Numbered from the stretch's first letter, positions 37,015 through 46,029 are shown. The stretch: DNA of 64,000 nt from Sphingomonas sp. BK235 (GCF_004345855.1 NZ_SLXN01000004.1:124001-188000), one strand, 5' to 3'. Made by a program: numbers and translations. The notes: a model not told the origin generated them from the sequence alone.

Positions 37015-39648
37015 TCAGGCCGCGCGGCGCGGCACCGGCTGGTTGAGCCACTCCAGATCGAACGCGGCGTCGAACTGGAGCCCGGCGCGCCCCTCGTCGT
37101 CGACCCAGCGCACCGTCGCCGTCAGCGCCAGCCCGTCCTCCAGCTCCAGCGCGACCGGATAGCCGATCGCGGCCGCGGGCAGGTCGACGCCGTCGATCAT
37201 CGCCCCCGCCGGCGAGATGTTGCGCACGCGCACCTCGGCGCGCTCGCCCGCCAGCTCGAGCCGCGCCGAGCGCAGCACGCGGTAGCGCGGCGCGCGGCTG
37301 GTCTTGTGCCCGATCGGCACCGCATAGCCTTCCGCCGCGTCGAGCTGGGCGCGCACCGTGCCGGCGTCGGCCGGGCGACCGTAGACATAGCCCTGGATAT
37401 GGCTGCACCCCAGGCCGCGGATCAGCACGATCTCGTCCTGCTGCTCCACCCCCTCGGCGGTGGTCTCCATGCCGAGCGTCTCGGCCAGGCTGACGATCGC
37501 GCGGATGATCGCGGCGTTGCGGTTGCCCGGCTGGATCGCGCCGCGCACGAAGCTCTGGTCGATCTTGATCTTGTCGAACGGCGCCTTGCGCAGATAGCCG
37601 AGGCTGGAATAGCCGGTGCCGAAGTCGTCGAGCGCGAGTCGCACGCCCAGCGCCTTGAGCGCGCGGAACATCTGCTCCGACGAGGCATCCTCGTTGAGGA
37701 ACACGCCCTCGGTGATCTCCAGCTCGAGCCGGTGCGGCGCCAGCCCCGTCGCGGCGAGCGCGCCCGCCACCAGCGCCGGCAGCCGCGGGTTGGCGAACTG
37801 GATCGGCGAGACGTTGACCGCGACCCGGACATGATCGGGCCAGCCCGCCGCCTCGGCGCAGGCGGTGTCGAGCACCCAGCCGCCGATCGCCTCGATCAGC
37901 CCGCATTCCTCCGCCACCGGGATGAACTCGGCCGGGCTCACCGCCCCGCGCTGCGGATGATCCCAGCGCACCAGCGCCTCATAGCCCATGATGCGCGCGT
38001 CGGCGGTCGACACCACCGGCTGGTAGGCGAGGCGGAACTGGCCCGCGGCGAGCGCGCGGCGCAGGTCGTCCTCCAGCCGCTTGCGGTTCTGCGCGCCGTG
38101 GAGCAGCTCCTCGCGGTAGAAGCGGTGGACGCCGCGCCCGTCGGCCTTGGCGGCGTAGAGCGCGAGGTCGGCGTTGCGCACCAGCTCCTCCTGCCCCGCG
38201 CCGTCGGCGGGGGCGATCGCGACGCCGACCGAGCAGCCGATCGACAGCGTCGAGCGGTCGATATGATAGGGCAGCGACAGCGCCGCGATCACGCGCTGCG
38301 CCAGCGCGCCGAGCCGGTCGCGGTCGCCCTCGTTGGGGACGATCACCTTGAACTCGTCGCCGCCGAGCCGCCCGACCAGACCGGCGTCGCCGATGGTGCG
38401 CTGCAGCCGCTGCGCCACTTCCTTGAGCAGCTCGTCGCCGACCTGGTGGCCGAGCGTGTCGTTGACCGCCTTGAAACGGTCGAGGTCGAGCAGGAACAGG
38501 CCGGTCGGGTGGGTGCCGCCCGCCTGCGCCTGCGCCAGCGTCTGCTCGAGCGCGAGCCGCATGCGCTGGCGGTTGGCGATGCCGGTGAGCGCGTCGAACA
38601 AAGCGAGCCGCTTGATCTCGGCCTCGGCGCGGCGCTGCTCGGTCAGGTCCGAGCCCGCGCCGATGAAGCCCTGGAAGCGGTCGAGCTCGTCGCGCGCGGG
38701 GCGGCCCGAGATCGACCACCAGCGCTCGGCGCCGCTGCCCCCCGCGGCCGGGCGCACCGAGTAGTCGGTGAAGGAGGTGCGCGACGAGAGGTGGAAGCTC
38801 AAGGTCCGCTCGGTCTCGACCCAGGCCGAGTCGACGCGGAACACGTCGGTGAGCGCGGCGCCGATCGGCTCGATGCCGAGCGTGCGCAGCTCGCGCGCGA
38901 CCTTGTCGGAGAGATAGGTGAGCCGGCCGCGGCGGTCGCTCTGCCAGAACCAGCCGGCGCCGTGCGCCTCATATTCGGCGACGAGGCGGCTGTCGCGCCG
39001 CTCGGCGTCGCGGCGCTGCTGCCGCTCGGCCAGCGCGCGCTTGCGGACGAGCGCGGCGCGTCCCACCGCGAGCACCACCGCCGCGGCGGTGCCGAGCGCG
39101 AGCGCCGACGGCAGCGGCGCGGCGCCGGTGAGCGCCACCGCGGCGAGCGCGAGCGTCACCACCAGCGCGATCGTGGCGGCGCGCAGCGGCTGGAGCGCGA
39201 GCGCCAGCGCGATCAGCGCGGCACCGCCCGCCACCGCCGCGGCGGGGTGGAGCGCGCGCGGGAGCGTCGCGGCGGTGGTGGTGAGCAGCGCGAGCAGCAG
39301 CGCGATCGCGCTGCCGCCGGCGGCGATCGTCGCGATTCGCCAGTGGGTCGGGCTCGCCGCCGCGCGCGGGTGCGCCGCGACCGCCCAGCAGCCCAGCGCG
39401 AGCAGCGCCGCCGGGCCGCTGCGCCACGCCAGCGCGGCCACGATCCCGTGCCCGGCGAGCGCCCCGAGACCGAGCGGCGCGAGCAGCAGCACCGCCGCGG
39501 CGGCGGGCCACAGCGCGGCGCTGGCGGCGAGCGCGGCGCGGCGCGATTCGTCGACCAGCGCGTCCGACGCGGGCGCGAGCCCGAGCGCCTCGGCGAGCGC
39601 GCGCACGCCGCTGGGCGGTTCGTCTCGGTCGGGGGCGGGCGGGCGCAT
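37015..39648 (-). CDS. Membrane GGDEF/EAL protein with PAS and PilZ domains
   Basis: This 877-residue cyclic-di-GMP protein begins with about six membrane segments (about 40-200). A PAS-like domain with GWFWQSDRRGRLTYLSDKVA (232-251) follows. The cyclase motif GGDEF is intact at 429-433 and the phosphodiesterase motif EAL at 557-559 in GYEALVRWDHPQRG. The C-terminal part resembles PilZ, with RAPRYRVLR and NISPAGA. Both catalytic motifs look usable, and I see no RXXD inhibitory site five residues before GGDEF. PilZ at the C-terminus suggests product sensing. Its start faces the 22-bp tandem array. Confidence 0.92.
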   Translation of the reverse strand: MRPPAPDRDEPPSGVRALAEALGLAPASDALVDESRRAALAASAALWPAAAAVLLLAPLGLGALAGHGIVAALAWRSGPAALLALGCWAVAAHPRAAASPTHWRIATIAAGGSAIALLLALLTTTAATLPRALHPAAAVAGGAALIALALALQPLRAATIALVVTLALAAVALTGAAPLPSALALGTAAAVVLAVGRAALVRKRALAERQQRRDAERRDSRLVAEYEAHGAGWFWQSDRRGRLTYLSDKVARELRTLGIEPIGAALTDVFRVDSAWVETERTLSFHLSSRTSFTDYSVRPAAGGSGAERWWSISGRPARDELDRFQGFIGAGSDLTEQRRAEAEIKRLALFDALTGIANRQRMRLALEQTLAQAQAGGTHPTGLFLLDLDRFKAVNDTLGHQVGDELLKEVAQRLQRTIGDAGLVGRLGGDEFKVIVPNEGDRDRLGALAQRVIAALSLPYHIDRSTLSIGCSVGVAIAPADGAGQEELVRNADLALYAAKADGRGVHRFYREELLHGAQNRKRLEDDLRRALAAGQFRLAYQPVVSTADARIMGYEALVRWDHPQRGAVSPAEFIPVAEECGLIEAIGGWVLDTACAEAAGWPDHVRVAVNVSPIQFANPRLPALVAGALAATGLAPHRLELEITEGVFLNEDASSEQMFRALKALGVRLALDDFGTGYSSLGYLRKAPFDKIKIDQSFVRGAIQPGNRNAAIIRAIVSLAETLGMETTAEGVEQQDEIVLIRGLGCSHIQGYVYGRPADAGTVRAQLDAAEGYAVPIGHKTSRAPRYRVLRSARLELAGERAEVRVRNISPAGAMIDGVDLPAAAIGYPVALELEDGLALTATVRWVDDEGRAGLQFDAAFDLEWLNQPVPRRAA

Positions 39649-39723
39649 GAGCTTGTCCTACCGCGACATTCTTGCGTTTTCCTTTGCGCCGCGCGGGGTG
39701 TGGGGCGGGGGCGTTCGCGACGG

Positions 39724-40031
39724 CCTGCACCTTCCGCCATCGCAGCCTGCACCTTCCGTCATCGCAGCCTGCACCTTCCGCCATCGCAGCCTGCACCTTC
39801 CGTCGTCGCAGCCTGCACCTTCCGTCGTCGCAGCCTGCACCTGCCGTCATCGCAGCCTGCATCTTCCGTCGTCGCAGCCTGCACCTTCCGTCATCGCAGC
39901 CTGCACCTTCCGTCATCGCAGCCTGCACCTTCCGTCATCGCAGCCTGCACCTTCCGTCATCGCAGCCTGCATCTTCCGTCATCGCAGCCTGCACCTTCCG
40001 TCATCCCGGCCTGCACCTTCCGTCATCCCGG
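39724..40031. repeat. 22-base tandem array, 14 copies
   Basis: Fourteen uninterrupted units of CCTGCACCTTCCGTCATCGC(AG) start every 22 bases from 39724 to 40010. Differences are few: C or T, and A or G, at fixed positions. There are no spacers. The last unit ends TCATCCCGG and runs directly into a palindromic element. The array lies between two divergent genes in a 605-base gap without other genes. A 22-base unit cycles through all three frames, giving a spurious 22-residue repeat on translation. Confidence 0.97.
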
Positions 40032-40116
40032 ACTTGTTCCGGGATCCACTCTTCCGCGAGAGCAACGCCGTCAGGAAGTGCGGCACGGTGGATCCCGGAA
40101 CAAGTCCGGGATGACG
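40021..40116. repeat. GTCATCCCGG palindromic element joined to the 22-base array
   Basis: A complete element from CGTCATCCCGGACTTGTTCC to GATGACG, with a CGCGAGAGCAACGCC core. Its first ten bases are shared with the last array unit. A run of ten G residues follows. It lies 138 bases before the fumarase start. Confidence 0.9.
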
Positions 40117-40253
40117 GGGGGGGGGGTGTTGGACGCGCCCCCTGCAAAGGGCGGATCACTCGTACGCGGCCCGGATCGTCACCGCCCAAGGCGCCCCATC
40201 GCCCCCAGCCCCAATGGTTGCCCCTCCCCCGGCAGCGTCGTACAGCCGCGCGC

Positions 40254-41771
40254 ATGACGACGATCCGCGAAGCCGACCTGATCGAGAGCGTGGCCGACGC
40301 GCTCCAGTTCATCAGTTACTATCACCCGATGGACTACATCCGCGCGCTGGGCGAGGCCTATGCCGCGGAGCAGAGCCCCGCCGCGAAGGACGCGATGGCG
40401 CAGATCCTCACCAACAGCCGGATGTGCGCCGAGGGGCACCGCCCGATCTGCCAGGACACCGGCATCGTCACCGTCTTCGTCAAATGGGGGCAGGACTGCC
40501 GGCTGGAGAGCCCGCGCTCGCTCCAGGAGGTCGTCGACGAGGGCGTGCGCCGCGCCTATCTCCACCCCGAGAACAAGCTGCGCGCCTCGATCCTCGCCGA
40601 CCCCGCCTTCACGCGCCGCAACACGCGCGACAACACGCCGTCGGTGCTCCACGTCGAGATGGTGCCGGGCGACAAGGTGCACATCGACGTCGCGGCCAAG
40701 GGCGGCGGCTCGGAGAACAAGTCCAAGTTCAAGATGATGAACCCGAGCGACTCGATCGTCGACTGGGTGCTGGAGATGCTGCCGCAGATGGGCGCGGGCT
40801 GGTGCCCGCCGGGGATGCTCGGCATCGGCATCGGCGGCACCGCGGAGAAGGCGATGGTGCTCGCCAAGGAGTCACTGATGGGCCAGATCGACATGGCCCA
40901 GCTCAAGGCGCGCGGGCCGAAGAACGACCTGGAAGCGCTCCGCATCGAGCTGTTCGACAAGGTCAACGCGCTCGGCATCGGCGCGCAGGGGCTGGGCGGG
41001 CTCTCGACCATCCTCGACGTCAAGATCCTCGACTGGCCGACGCATGCCGCGTCCAAGCCGGTGGCGATGATCCCGAACTGCGCCGCGACCCGCCACGCGC
41101 ACTTCACGCTCGACGGCTCGGGGCCGGTGTACCTGGAGGCGCCCAAGCTCGCCGACTGGCCGCAGGTCGACTGGCAGCCCGACAGCGCCGCGATCCGCGT
41201 CGACCTCGACACGCTGACCCCCGAGGTGGTGCAGACGTGGAAGCACGGCGACCGGCTGCTGCTCAACGGCAAGATGCTCACCGGGCGCGACGCCGCGCAC
41301 AAGCGCATCGCCGACATGCTGGCGCGCGGCGAAGAGCTGCCGGTCGCGTTCAAGGGCCGCGTGATCTATTATGTCGGGCCGGTCGACCCGGTCGGCGAGG
41401 AAGTGGTCGGGCCGGCGGGGCCGACCACGGCGACGCGGATGGACAAGTTCACGCGCATGATGCTCGAGCAGGGCCTGCTCGCGATGGTCGGCAAGGCCGA
41501 GCGCGGCCCGGCCGCGACCGAGGCGATCCGCGATCACCAGAGCGCCTATCTGATGGCGGTCGGCGGCGCGGCCTATCTGGTCGCGCGCGCGATCAAGGGC
41601 AGCAAGGTCGTCGGCTTCGCGGACCTCGGCATGGAGGCGATCTACGAGTTCGAGGTGAGCGACTTCCCCGTCACCGTCGCGGTCGACGCCGAGGGGCAGA
41701 ACGTCCACCAGCTCGCGCCCTTGGTGTGGCGCGAGAAGATCGCGCGGGAGGGGTTGCTCCAGCCGGCGTGA
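40254..41771 (+). CDS. fumA: Class I fumarate hydratase (iron-sulfur)
   Basis: This 505-residue enzyme interconverts fumarate and malate in the citric acid cycle and uses a [4Fe-4S] cluster. Family features include CAEGHRPICQDTGIVTVFVK at about 58-77, GWCPPGMLGIGIGGTAEKA, the NCAATRHAHFTLDGSGP segment and the C-terminal beta-domain ending EAIYEFEVSDFPVTVAVD. Length matches single-chain class I fumarases. The ATG has no clear ribosome site. Its stop overlaps the GTG of a truncated GNAT gene. Confidence 0.96.
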   Translation: MTTIREADLIESVADALQFISYYHPMDYIRALGEAYAAEQSPAAKDAMAQILTNSRMCAEGHRPICQDTGIVTVFVKWGQDCRLESPRSLQEVVDEGVRRAYLHPENKLRASILADPAFTRRNTRDNTPSVLHVEMVPGDKVHIDVAAKGGGSENKSKFKMMNPSDSIVDWVLEMLPQMGAGWCPPGMLGIGIGGTAEKAMVLAKESLMGQIDMAQLKARGPKNDLEALRIELFDKVNALGIGAQGLGGLSTILDVKILDWPTHAASKPVAMIPNCAATRHAHFTLDGSGPVYLEAPKLADWPQVDWQPDSAAIRVDLDTLTPEVVQTWKHGDRLLLNGKMLTGRDAAHKRIADMLARGEELPVAFKGRVIYYVGPVDPVGEEVVGPAGPTTATRMDKFTRMMLEQGLLAMVGKAERGPAATEAIRDHQSAYLMAVGGAAYLVARAIKGSKVVGFADLGMEAIYEFEVSDFPVTVAVDAEGQNVHQLAPLVWREKIAREGLLQPA

Positions 41772-42070
41772 GCGACACCGGCGGCCCCGTCACGATCCGC
41801 GCGGCCGTCGCGGCCGACGTCGCGGCGATGAGCGGCGTGCTGCGCGCCATCATCGCCGCGACCGGGCGAGAGCGACCGAGCGATCCTGCCTATGTCCTCG
41901 ACCATTATGTCGCCGCCCCGGGCAACGTGCGGTGCAGCGTCGCGGTCGATGCGAGCGGGGTGATCGGCTTCCAGTCGCTGATCCGCGCGCTGCCCGGCAA
42001 CCGCTTCGGCGTGCCCGAGGGTTGGGGCATCATCGCTCCGCACGTAAAAGGTTCATGGCCGGGGAAGTAG
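41768..42070 (+). pseudogene. GNAT acetyltransferase cut short by a repeat element
   Basis: The 100-residue frame starts with a GTG overlapping the fumarase stop (GTGA). It reads as the N-terminal half of a GNAT N-acetyltransferase: VTIRAAVAADVAAMSGVLRA, then VIGFQSLIRALPGNRFGVPE and GWGIIAPHV. At that point a normal member continues into the acetyl-CoA binding loop (Q/RXXGXG/A). Instead the frame runs into AAAAGGTTCAT repeat sequence and stops at 42070, so the cofactor site is missing. It is probably a non-functional remnant. Confidence 0.8.
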
Positions 42071-42175
42071 CTGACCCTCGTCATCCCGGGCTCGACCCGG
42101 GATCCATGGTGCCGCGAGCGCCGCGGGCGTTGCTCTCGCGGAAGGATGGATCCCGGCTCAGGGCCGGGATGACGA
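42045..42175. repeat. Composite repeat truncating the GNAT gene
   Basis: TAAAAGGTTCATGG at 42045-42058 matches the AAAAGGTTCATTG unit found at 26126 and, inverted, near 6117. It is followed by a complete GTCATCCCGG element at 42079-42175 (left arm GGCTCGACCC, right arm CAGGGCCGGG). Confidence 0.88.
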
Positions 42176-42267
42176 TTAGGAGGGCCGTCGCCATCATGGG
42201 CCAGCCTCCCTCCTGCTAACGATCCGCAGTAACGATACAGCATCCGGCTCCACCACGGGGGAGCTCT

Positions 42268-44346
42268 ATGCAACGGATCATCTGCCTCGCCGCGGCGATC
42301 ATCGCGCTACCGTCGACCGCATCGGCGCAGGCGCAGGGCGCGACGTCTGACGACGACATCGAGGTGCGCGGCCGGCGCGACGCGATCACGACGCTGACTC
42401 GGTCCACGCTCCCGATCGTCGACGTGCCCCAGTCGATCACGGTGATCCCGGCGGAGACCTATCTGCTCCAGGGTGCGATCTCGGTCGCCGATACCGTCAG
42501 ATATGTCGCGGGCGCGCAGGGGGCCGCGTCGCGTGACACGCGCTTCGACCCGGTCAAGATCCGCGGGGTCGACCCTTCGCTGCTGCGCGACGGGATGCAC
42601 GATCATTACGCCTTTTTCGTCAACATCACGCCCGATCCCTACGCCTTCTCGCAGGTGGAGTTGCTGCGCGGTCCCGCCTCGATGCTGTTCGGCCGCGGCT
42701 CGATCGGCGGCGTGGTCAATCTCACCAGCAAGTCGCCGCAGTTGCAGGACCGCGGCGAGGTGCAGTGGATCAGCGGCAGCTTCGGGCGCGGCGAGCTGCT
42801 CGCCGACGTCGAGACGGTGACGGGCGCGACCCTGGGCACGCGGCTGGTGGTGCGTGCCCGCGGCGCCGGCAGCTATGCGCCGCACGTGCCCGACGACCGC
42901 CTGCTGGTCGCCCCCTCGCTGGCGTGGCGTCCCGCCGCGGGGACCGATATCGCGCTGCTGGCCAGCTATCAGCACGACCGCACCGGCTCGATCTCGAACT
43001 TCCTCCCCGTGATCGGGACGATGCGCGACAATCACGGGCGCGCGCCGCTGCCGCGCTTCCTGTTCCTCGGCGTGCCCGGCGACGATCGCTATGACGGCAC
43101 CGCGCGCCAGATCGGCGCGATCGCCAGTCAACGGCTCGGCGACGCGGGACGGCTCGCGCTGCGCGCGCGCTACACCTCGGGCGAGGTCGAATATCGCACC
43201 CATTATCCCGACAGCTACGCGCGGCCGACCGACCCCTATCTGCCCGACGGGACGTGGCGCCGCATCCCGCTCGACGCTTATGGGTCGCACGGCGGGATCC
43301 AGGTGCTGGCGGGCGACGCCAATCTCGGCTGGCGGCTCGCCACCGGACCGGTGACGCACCAGCTGCTCGCCGGGGCGGACTATGGCTGGCACGCCGCCTA
43401 TCGCCGCTTCGGCCTGAGCCGGCAGGTGATCGATCTGTACGCGGTGGACCGCGCGGCAATCCGCCCGGCACCGCGGCGACGCCCGCAGCGCTATGCGGAA
43501 TCGGACCGTCAGCTCGGCGCCTACGCGCAGGACGAACTGCGGCTGTGGGATCGGGCCTCGCTGGTGGTCGGGGTTCGTCACGACCGCGTGTCCACCGAGG
43601 GTGCGGCGGCGCGCCACGACGGCCCGGTCACGACCGCGCCGGGCACGCGGGTCGACCGCGCCACGACGCTGCGCGTCGGCGCCTCCGCCGATCTGGGCGG
43701 CGGGGTGACGCCCTATCTCAGCTACAACGAGAGTTTCGAGCCGCTCCCCGGCGTGACCGCGACCGGGACGCCCTTCGTCCCCAAGACCGGCCATCAGCAC
43801 GAGGCGGGCATCAAATGGCAGCCCGACGCGGCCACGCTGGTCACGCTCGCGGCCTTCCGCATCGCCGAGGATCATCGGCTCGTCCCCGACCCGCATGTCC
43901 CCGACGAGCAGGTCCAGGCCGGGACGATGCTGATCCACGGCGGCGAGATCGAGGCGCGGCGGACGCTTCCCGGCGACTATGAGCTGAGCGTCGCTTATGC
44001 GGTCAACCATTTCACCGGGCGCGACGCCACGTTCGACGCCGCGGCGCGCCATCTCGCCTCGCTGTGGCTGACCAAGACGATCGCGGCGGGGCCGGGAACG
44101 TGGCGCCTCGGCGGCGGCGTGCATTATATCGGTGAACAGGTGTCGCGCAACGCGAGCTGGACCCTGGTGACCCCCGCCAACACCTTGGTGGACGCGCTCT
44201 CCGACTATCGGATCGACCGCTGGCGCATCGCGGTCAACGCCACCAATCTGTTCGATCGGCGCAGCTATGCCAATTGCCTCGCGCGCGGCGATTGTTTCGC
44301 GGCCGCGCCGCGCAACGTGATGGTGTCGCTCGGCGTCGCGCTGTGA
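42268..44346 (+). CDS. TonB-dependent siderophore receptor
   Basis: This 692-residue outer-membrane transporter is most like the FhuA/FpvA group of ferric-siderophore receptors. The signal peptide ends near PSTASA. The plug domain opens VDVPQSITVIPAE and contains VELLRGPASMLFGRGSIGGV. The beta-barrel follows, with NATNLFDRRSYANC and a C-terminal segment ending VMVSLGVAL. GGGGGAG precedes the ATG. No siderophore synthesis genes or TonB-ExbBD are adjacent, so it probably takes up a foreign siderophore. I see no clear Fur box. Confidence 0.93.
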   Translation: MQRIICLAAAIIALPSTASAQAQGATSDDDIEVRGRRDAITTLTRSTLPIVDVPQSITVIPAETYLLQGAISVADTVRYVAGAQGAASRDTRFDPVKIRGVDPSLLRDGMHDHYAFFVNITPDPYAFSQVELLRGPASMLFGRGSIGGVVNLTSKSPQLQDRGEVQWISGSFGRGELLADVETVTGATLGTRLVVRARGAGSYAPHVPDDRLLVAPSLAWRPAAGTDIALLASYQHDRTGSISNFLPVIGTMRDNHGRAPLPRFLFLGVPGDDRYDGTARQIGAIASQRLGDAGRLALRARYTSGEVEYRTHYPDSYARPTDPYLPDGTWRRIPLDAYGSHGGIQVLAGDANLGWRLATGPVTHQLLAGADYGWHAAYRRFGLSRQVIDLYAVDRAAIRPAPRRRPQRYAESDRQLGAYAQDELRLWDRASLVVGVRHDRVSTEGAAARHDGPVTTAPGTRVDRATTLRVGASADLGGGVTPYLSYNESFEPLPGVTATGTPFVPKTGHQHEAGIKWQPDAATLVTLAAFRIAEDHRLVPDPHVPDEQVQAGTMLIHGGEIEARRTLPGDYELSVAYAVNHFTGRDATFDAAARHLASLWLTKTIAAGPGTWRLGGGVHYIGEQVSRNASWTLVTPANTLVDALSDYRIDRWRIAVNATNLFDRRSYANCLARGDCFAAAPRNVMVSLGVAL

Positions 44347-44358
44347 AAAGCGCCGCGC

Positions 44359-45063
44359 TCAGTCGCGGCGGAACAGCACCGCCTCGCCCGCGCCCGCGAC
44401 GACGCGCCAGCCCTCCGCCGCCAGCGCGTCGCGGTGGCGCGGGGTGACGTACAGCAGCCGTATGTCGCGCTCGGGCGGCAGCGCTGCCAGCCGCCGCGCC
44501 ACCGCGCGGACGATCGCCGCCTCGAACGGGTTGAAGAGATAGACGAGCAGGTCGCCGTCGGGGAGCGCGACCGCGGTGGCGTCGCCCAGCAGCGCGGTCG
44601 CGCGCGGATCGCCGCGGCGCGCGAGGTTGCGCGTCGCGGTGGCGTGGAGCTCGGCGGCGAACTCCACCCCGGTGACGGCGCGGAACGGATAGTCGCACGC
44701 CAGCAGCAGCGCGCGCCCCTTGCCCGAGCCGAGATCGAGGAAATGGAAGCGCGACAGGTCACCGTCGAGCAGCGCCAGCGCCGCCGCGAACACGTCCGGG
44801 TCGGAGGCGACATGGTCGATGCCGTGGCGCGCGTTGGGGCTGTCGATCGCGAGCGTGTAGAGCCGCTGGACGCCGCCGGTGTCGCTGTCATGCCGCGCGT
44901 CGAACGCGGCGTCGCGCGCGGCCTTCACCGCGAGATAATCGCCCAGCCCGGCGTCGCGTCGCGTGCGCCGCGCGAGCCGGCGCACCGTCTCGGCCAGCCC
45001 TTCGGTGGCGACGACCAGCCGCAGCCGCCGCGCCGCGTGGCGCCCCCGTGCGAGCCAGCCCAT
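44359..45063 (-). CDS. Class I SAM-dependent methyltransferase
   Basis: This 234-residue Rossmann-fold methyltransferase has motif I as FHFLDLGSGKGRALLLACDY at about 106-125, the acidic residue in VTGVEFAAEL and motif IV in GDLLVYLFNPF. The N-terminus is basic and helical. The NPFE motif is seen in protein and small-molecule methyltransferases of several families, so the substrate is open. The ATG at 45063 has a GGGAGG site; an upstream frame extension has none. It is convergent with the siderophore receptor. Confidence 0.85.
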   Translation of the reverse strand: MGWLARGRHAARRLRLVVATEGLAETVRRLARRTRRDAGLGDYLAVKAARDAAFDARHDSDTGGVQRLYTLAIDSPNARHGIDHVASDPDVFAAALALLDGDLSRFHFLDLGSGKGRALLLACDYPFRAVTGVEFAAELHATATRNLARRGDPRATALLGDATAVALPDGDLLVYLFNPFEAAIVRAVARRLAALPPERDIRLLYVTPRHRDALAAEGWRVVAGAGEAVLFRRD

Positions 45064-45214
45064 CCGCCTCCCTCCCGCTCCGAGATGCCAGAAATGAGAA
45101 GAGGTTGCCGGACACCACCGAAGCGATGCCCGACAACCCCTAAACATGGTCAGCGGCCGGAGAGCTCCAGCCCGGGAGACCATGCAGGCCTCCGAAAGCC
45201 CGATCTACCTCGTT

Positions 45215-45243
45215 GTCTGGGGGAGGATACCCCCGAGGCAGAC
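45215..45243 (-). terminator. GC hairpin after the 18-codon reading frame
   Basis: On the minus strand GTCT and GGGGG pair with CCCCC and AGAC around a TATCCT loop, with a five-base bulge on one side. It starts eight bases after the short frame's stop codon. No T run follows, so it could be an attenuator-like or protective structure instead. Confidence 0.3.
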
Positions 45244-45250
45244 CGTTCCC

Positions 45251-45307
45251 TCAGAAGCGCGTCCCCCGAACGAACTGAACCGACCCCATTGCTGAACCAT
45301 GAGACAT
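45251..45307 (-). CDS. Possible 18-residue peptide with an exceptionally strong ribosome site
   Basis: The frame encodes MSHGSAMGSVQFVRGTRF. Its ATG is seven bases after GGAGG inside AAAGGAGGTGATCC (45309-45322), which is fully complementary to the 3' end of 16S rRNA. Few genes in this window have a site of that quality. A GC hairpin follows the stop codon. It lies in an otherwise empty 396-base gap between a methyltransferase and a lipoprotein gene on the same strand. It may be a leader peptide, a small regulatory RNA with a coding part, or chance; I do not recognise the peptide. Confidence 0.4.
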   Translation of the reverse strand: MSHGSAMGSVQFVRGTRF

Positions 45308-45459
45308 CGGATCACCTCCTTTCGCTGGTTGATAACGAGCGCGGCTCTCGCGAACCGCACGATCAATGTGAGCGCCGCGCGACTCGGATACAAGTCTTGT
45401 CTTGCGGGGCGGAATGTACGATTCTCTCTCGCCGCCGCGCGCCGTCGTATCGTTTCGGT

Positions 45460-46029
45460 TCAGCCGCGGCAGTCCTCGATCACGCGCGCCAGCTCCGCCC
45501 AGGGCGGCAGCACCAGCGGCGCCAGCCCCGGCTGCTCCAGCGTGAAACGCCCGCGGCTGAACACCATCGCGTCGAGCAGCCGGTCGCTCGCCGCCAGCGC
45601 CACCGCGCCGCCGTCGGGCGCGGCGACCGCGCGCAGCACGCGCGTCGTCGCGCTGGTGCGGACCGTCAGCGGCGCGGCCGTGCCGCCGATCCGGGTCAGC
45701 GTCACCGTGCGCGCGGCACGGTCGCAGCGCGCGGTGGCGACACGCGCGCCGGCGGCCCCGAAGCTCGCGGTCGCGCCCGACGCGTCGCGCGCATAGCGCC
45801 AGTCGCCCGGGGTGCGCGGCCAGTCCTGCCAGTCGGCGGCGAGCGGCGCGGGCGGCGGCGCGGGCGCGGGGGTCGGCGCGGGCGCGGGCGCCGGGGCGGG
45901 GGGCGGCGCGGGCGCGGGCGCCGGGGCGGGGGGCGGCGGCGGCGCGGCGGGCGGGACACAGCCGGCGACGAGCGCCAGCGCGGTCAGGACCAGCGCGGGG
46001 CGCAGGCGCGGGGAGAAAGGGGAAGCCAC
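45460..46029 (-). CDS. Proline/alanine-rich lipoprotein of unknown function
   Basis: This 189-residue predicted lipoprotein has a signal ending at the lipobox LVAGC. A linker of alternating proline and alanine (about residues 24-60) is encoded by a GC-only repeat. The C-terminal domain begins with DWQDWPRTPGDWRYARD and contains FTLEQPGLAPLVLPPWAELA and ends IEDCRG. Conserved tryptophans and a probable disulfide (C110 region and C187) suggest a small periplasmic beta domain. The GTG at 46029 was chosen because it begins the signal peptide. Confidence 0.75.
   Translation of the reverse strand: MASPFSPRLRPALVLTALALVAGCVPPAAPPPPPAPAPAPAPPPAPAPAPAPTPAPAPPPAPLAADWQDWPRTPGDWRYARDASGATASFGAAGARVATARCDRAARTVTLTRIGGTAAPLTVRTSATTRVLRAVAAPDGGAVALAASDRLLDAMVFSRGRFTLEQPGLAPLVLPPWAELARVIEDCRG

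Noticed and set aside
34265..37162. 965-codon plus-strand frame
   Set aside because: It is the shadow of pepN on the opposite strand, with no domain and biased composition. Similar long shadows at 2213, 7250 and 56688 were rejected for the same reason.
39724..40031. CRISPR-like array
   Set aside because: The 22-base units are contiguous with no unique spacers, and no cas gene is near; it is a simple tandem repeat.
39672..40253. N-terminal extension of fumarase through the tandem array
   Set aside because: The extension is translation of the 22-base repeat and the palindrome; fumarase has its normal length from 40254.
42041..42070. Functional short GNAT protein
   Set aside because: The cofactor-binding half is missing and the last codons are repeat-derived, so a working enzyme is unlikely.
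45309..45323. Fragment of 16S rRNA (GGATCACCTCCTTTC on the plus strand)
   Set aside because: Only the last 15 bases match; the preceding sequence is not 16S rRNA. It is better read as a strong ribosome site on the minus strand.
45205..45393. 62-codon minus-strand frame overlapping the 18-codon frame
   Set aside because: Its start has no ribosome site; the strong site points to the ATG at 45307 in a different frame.
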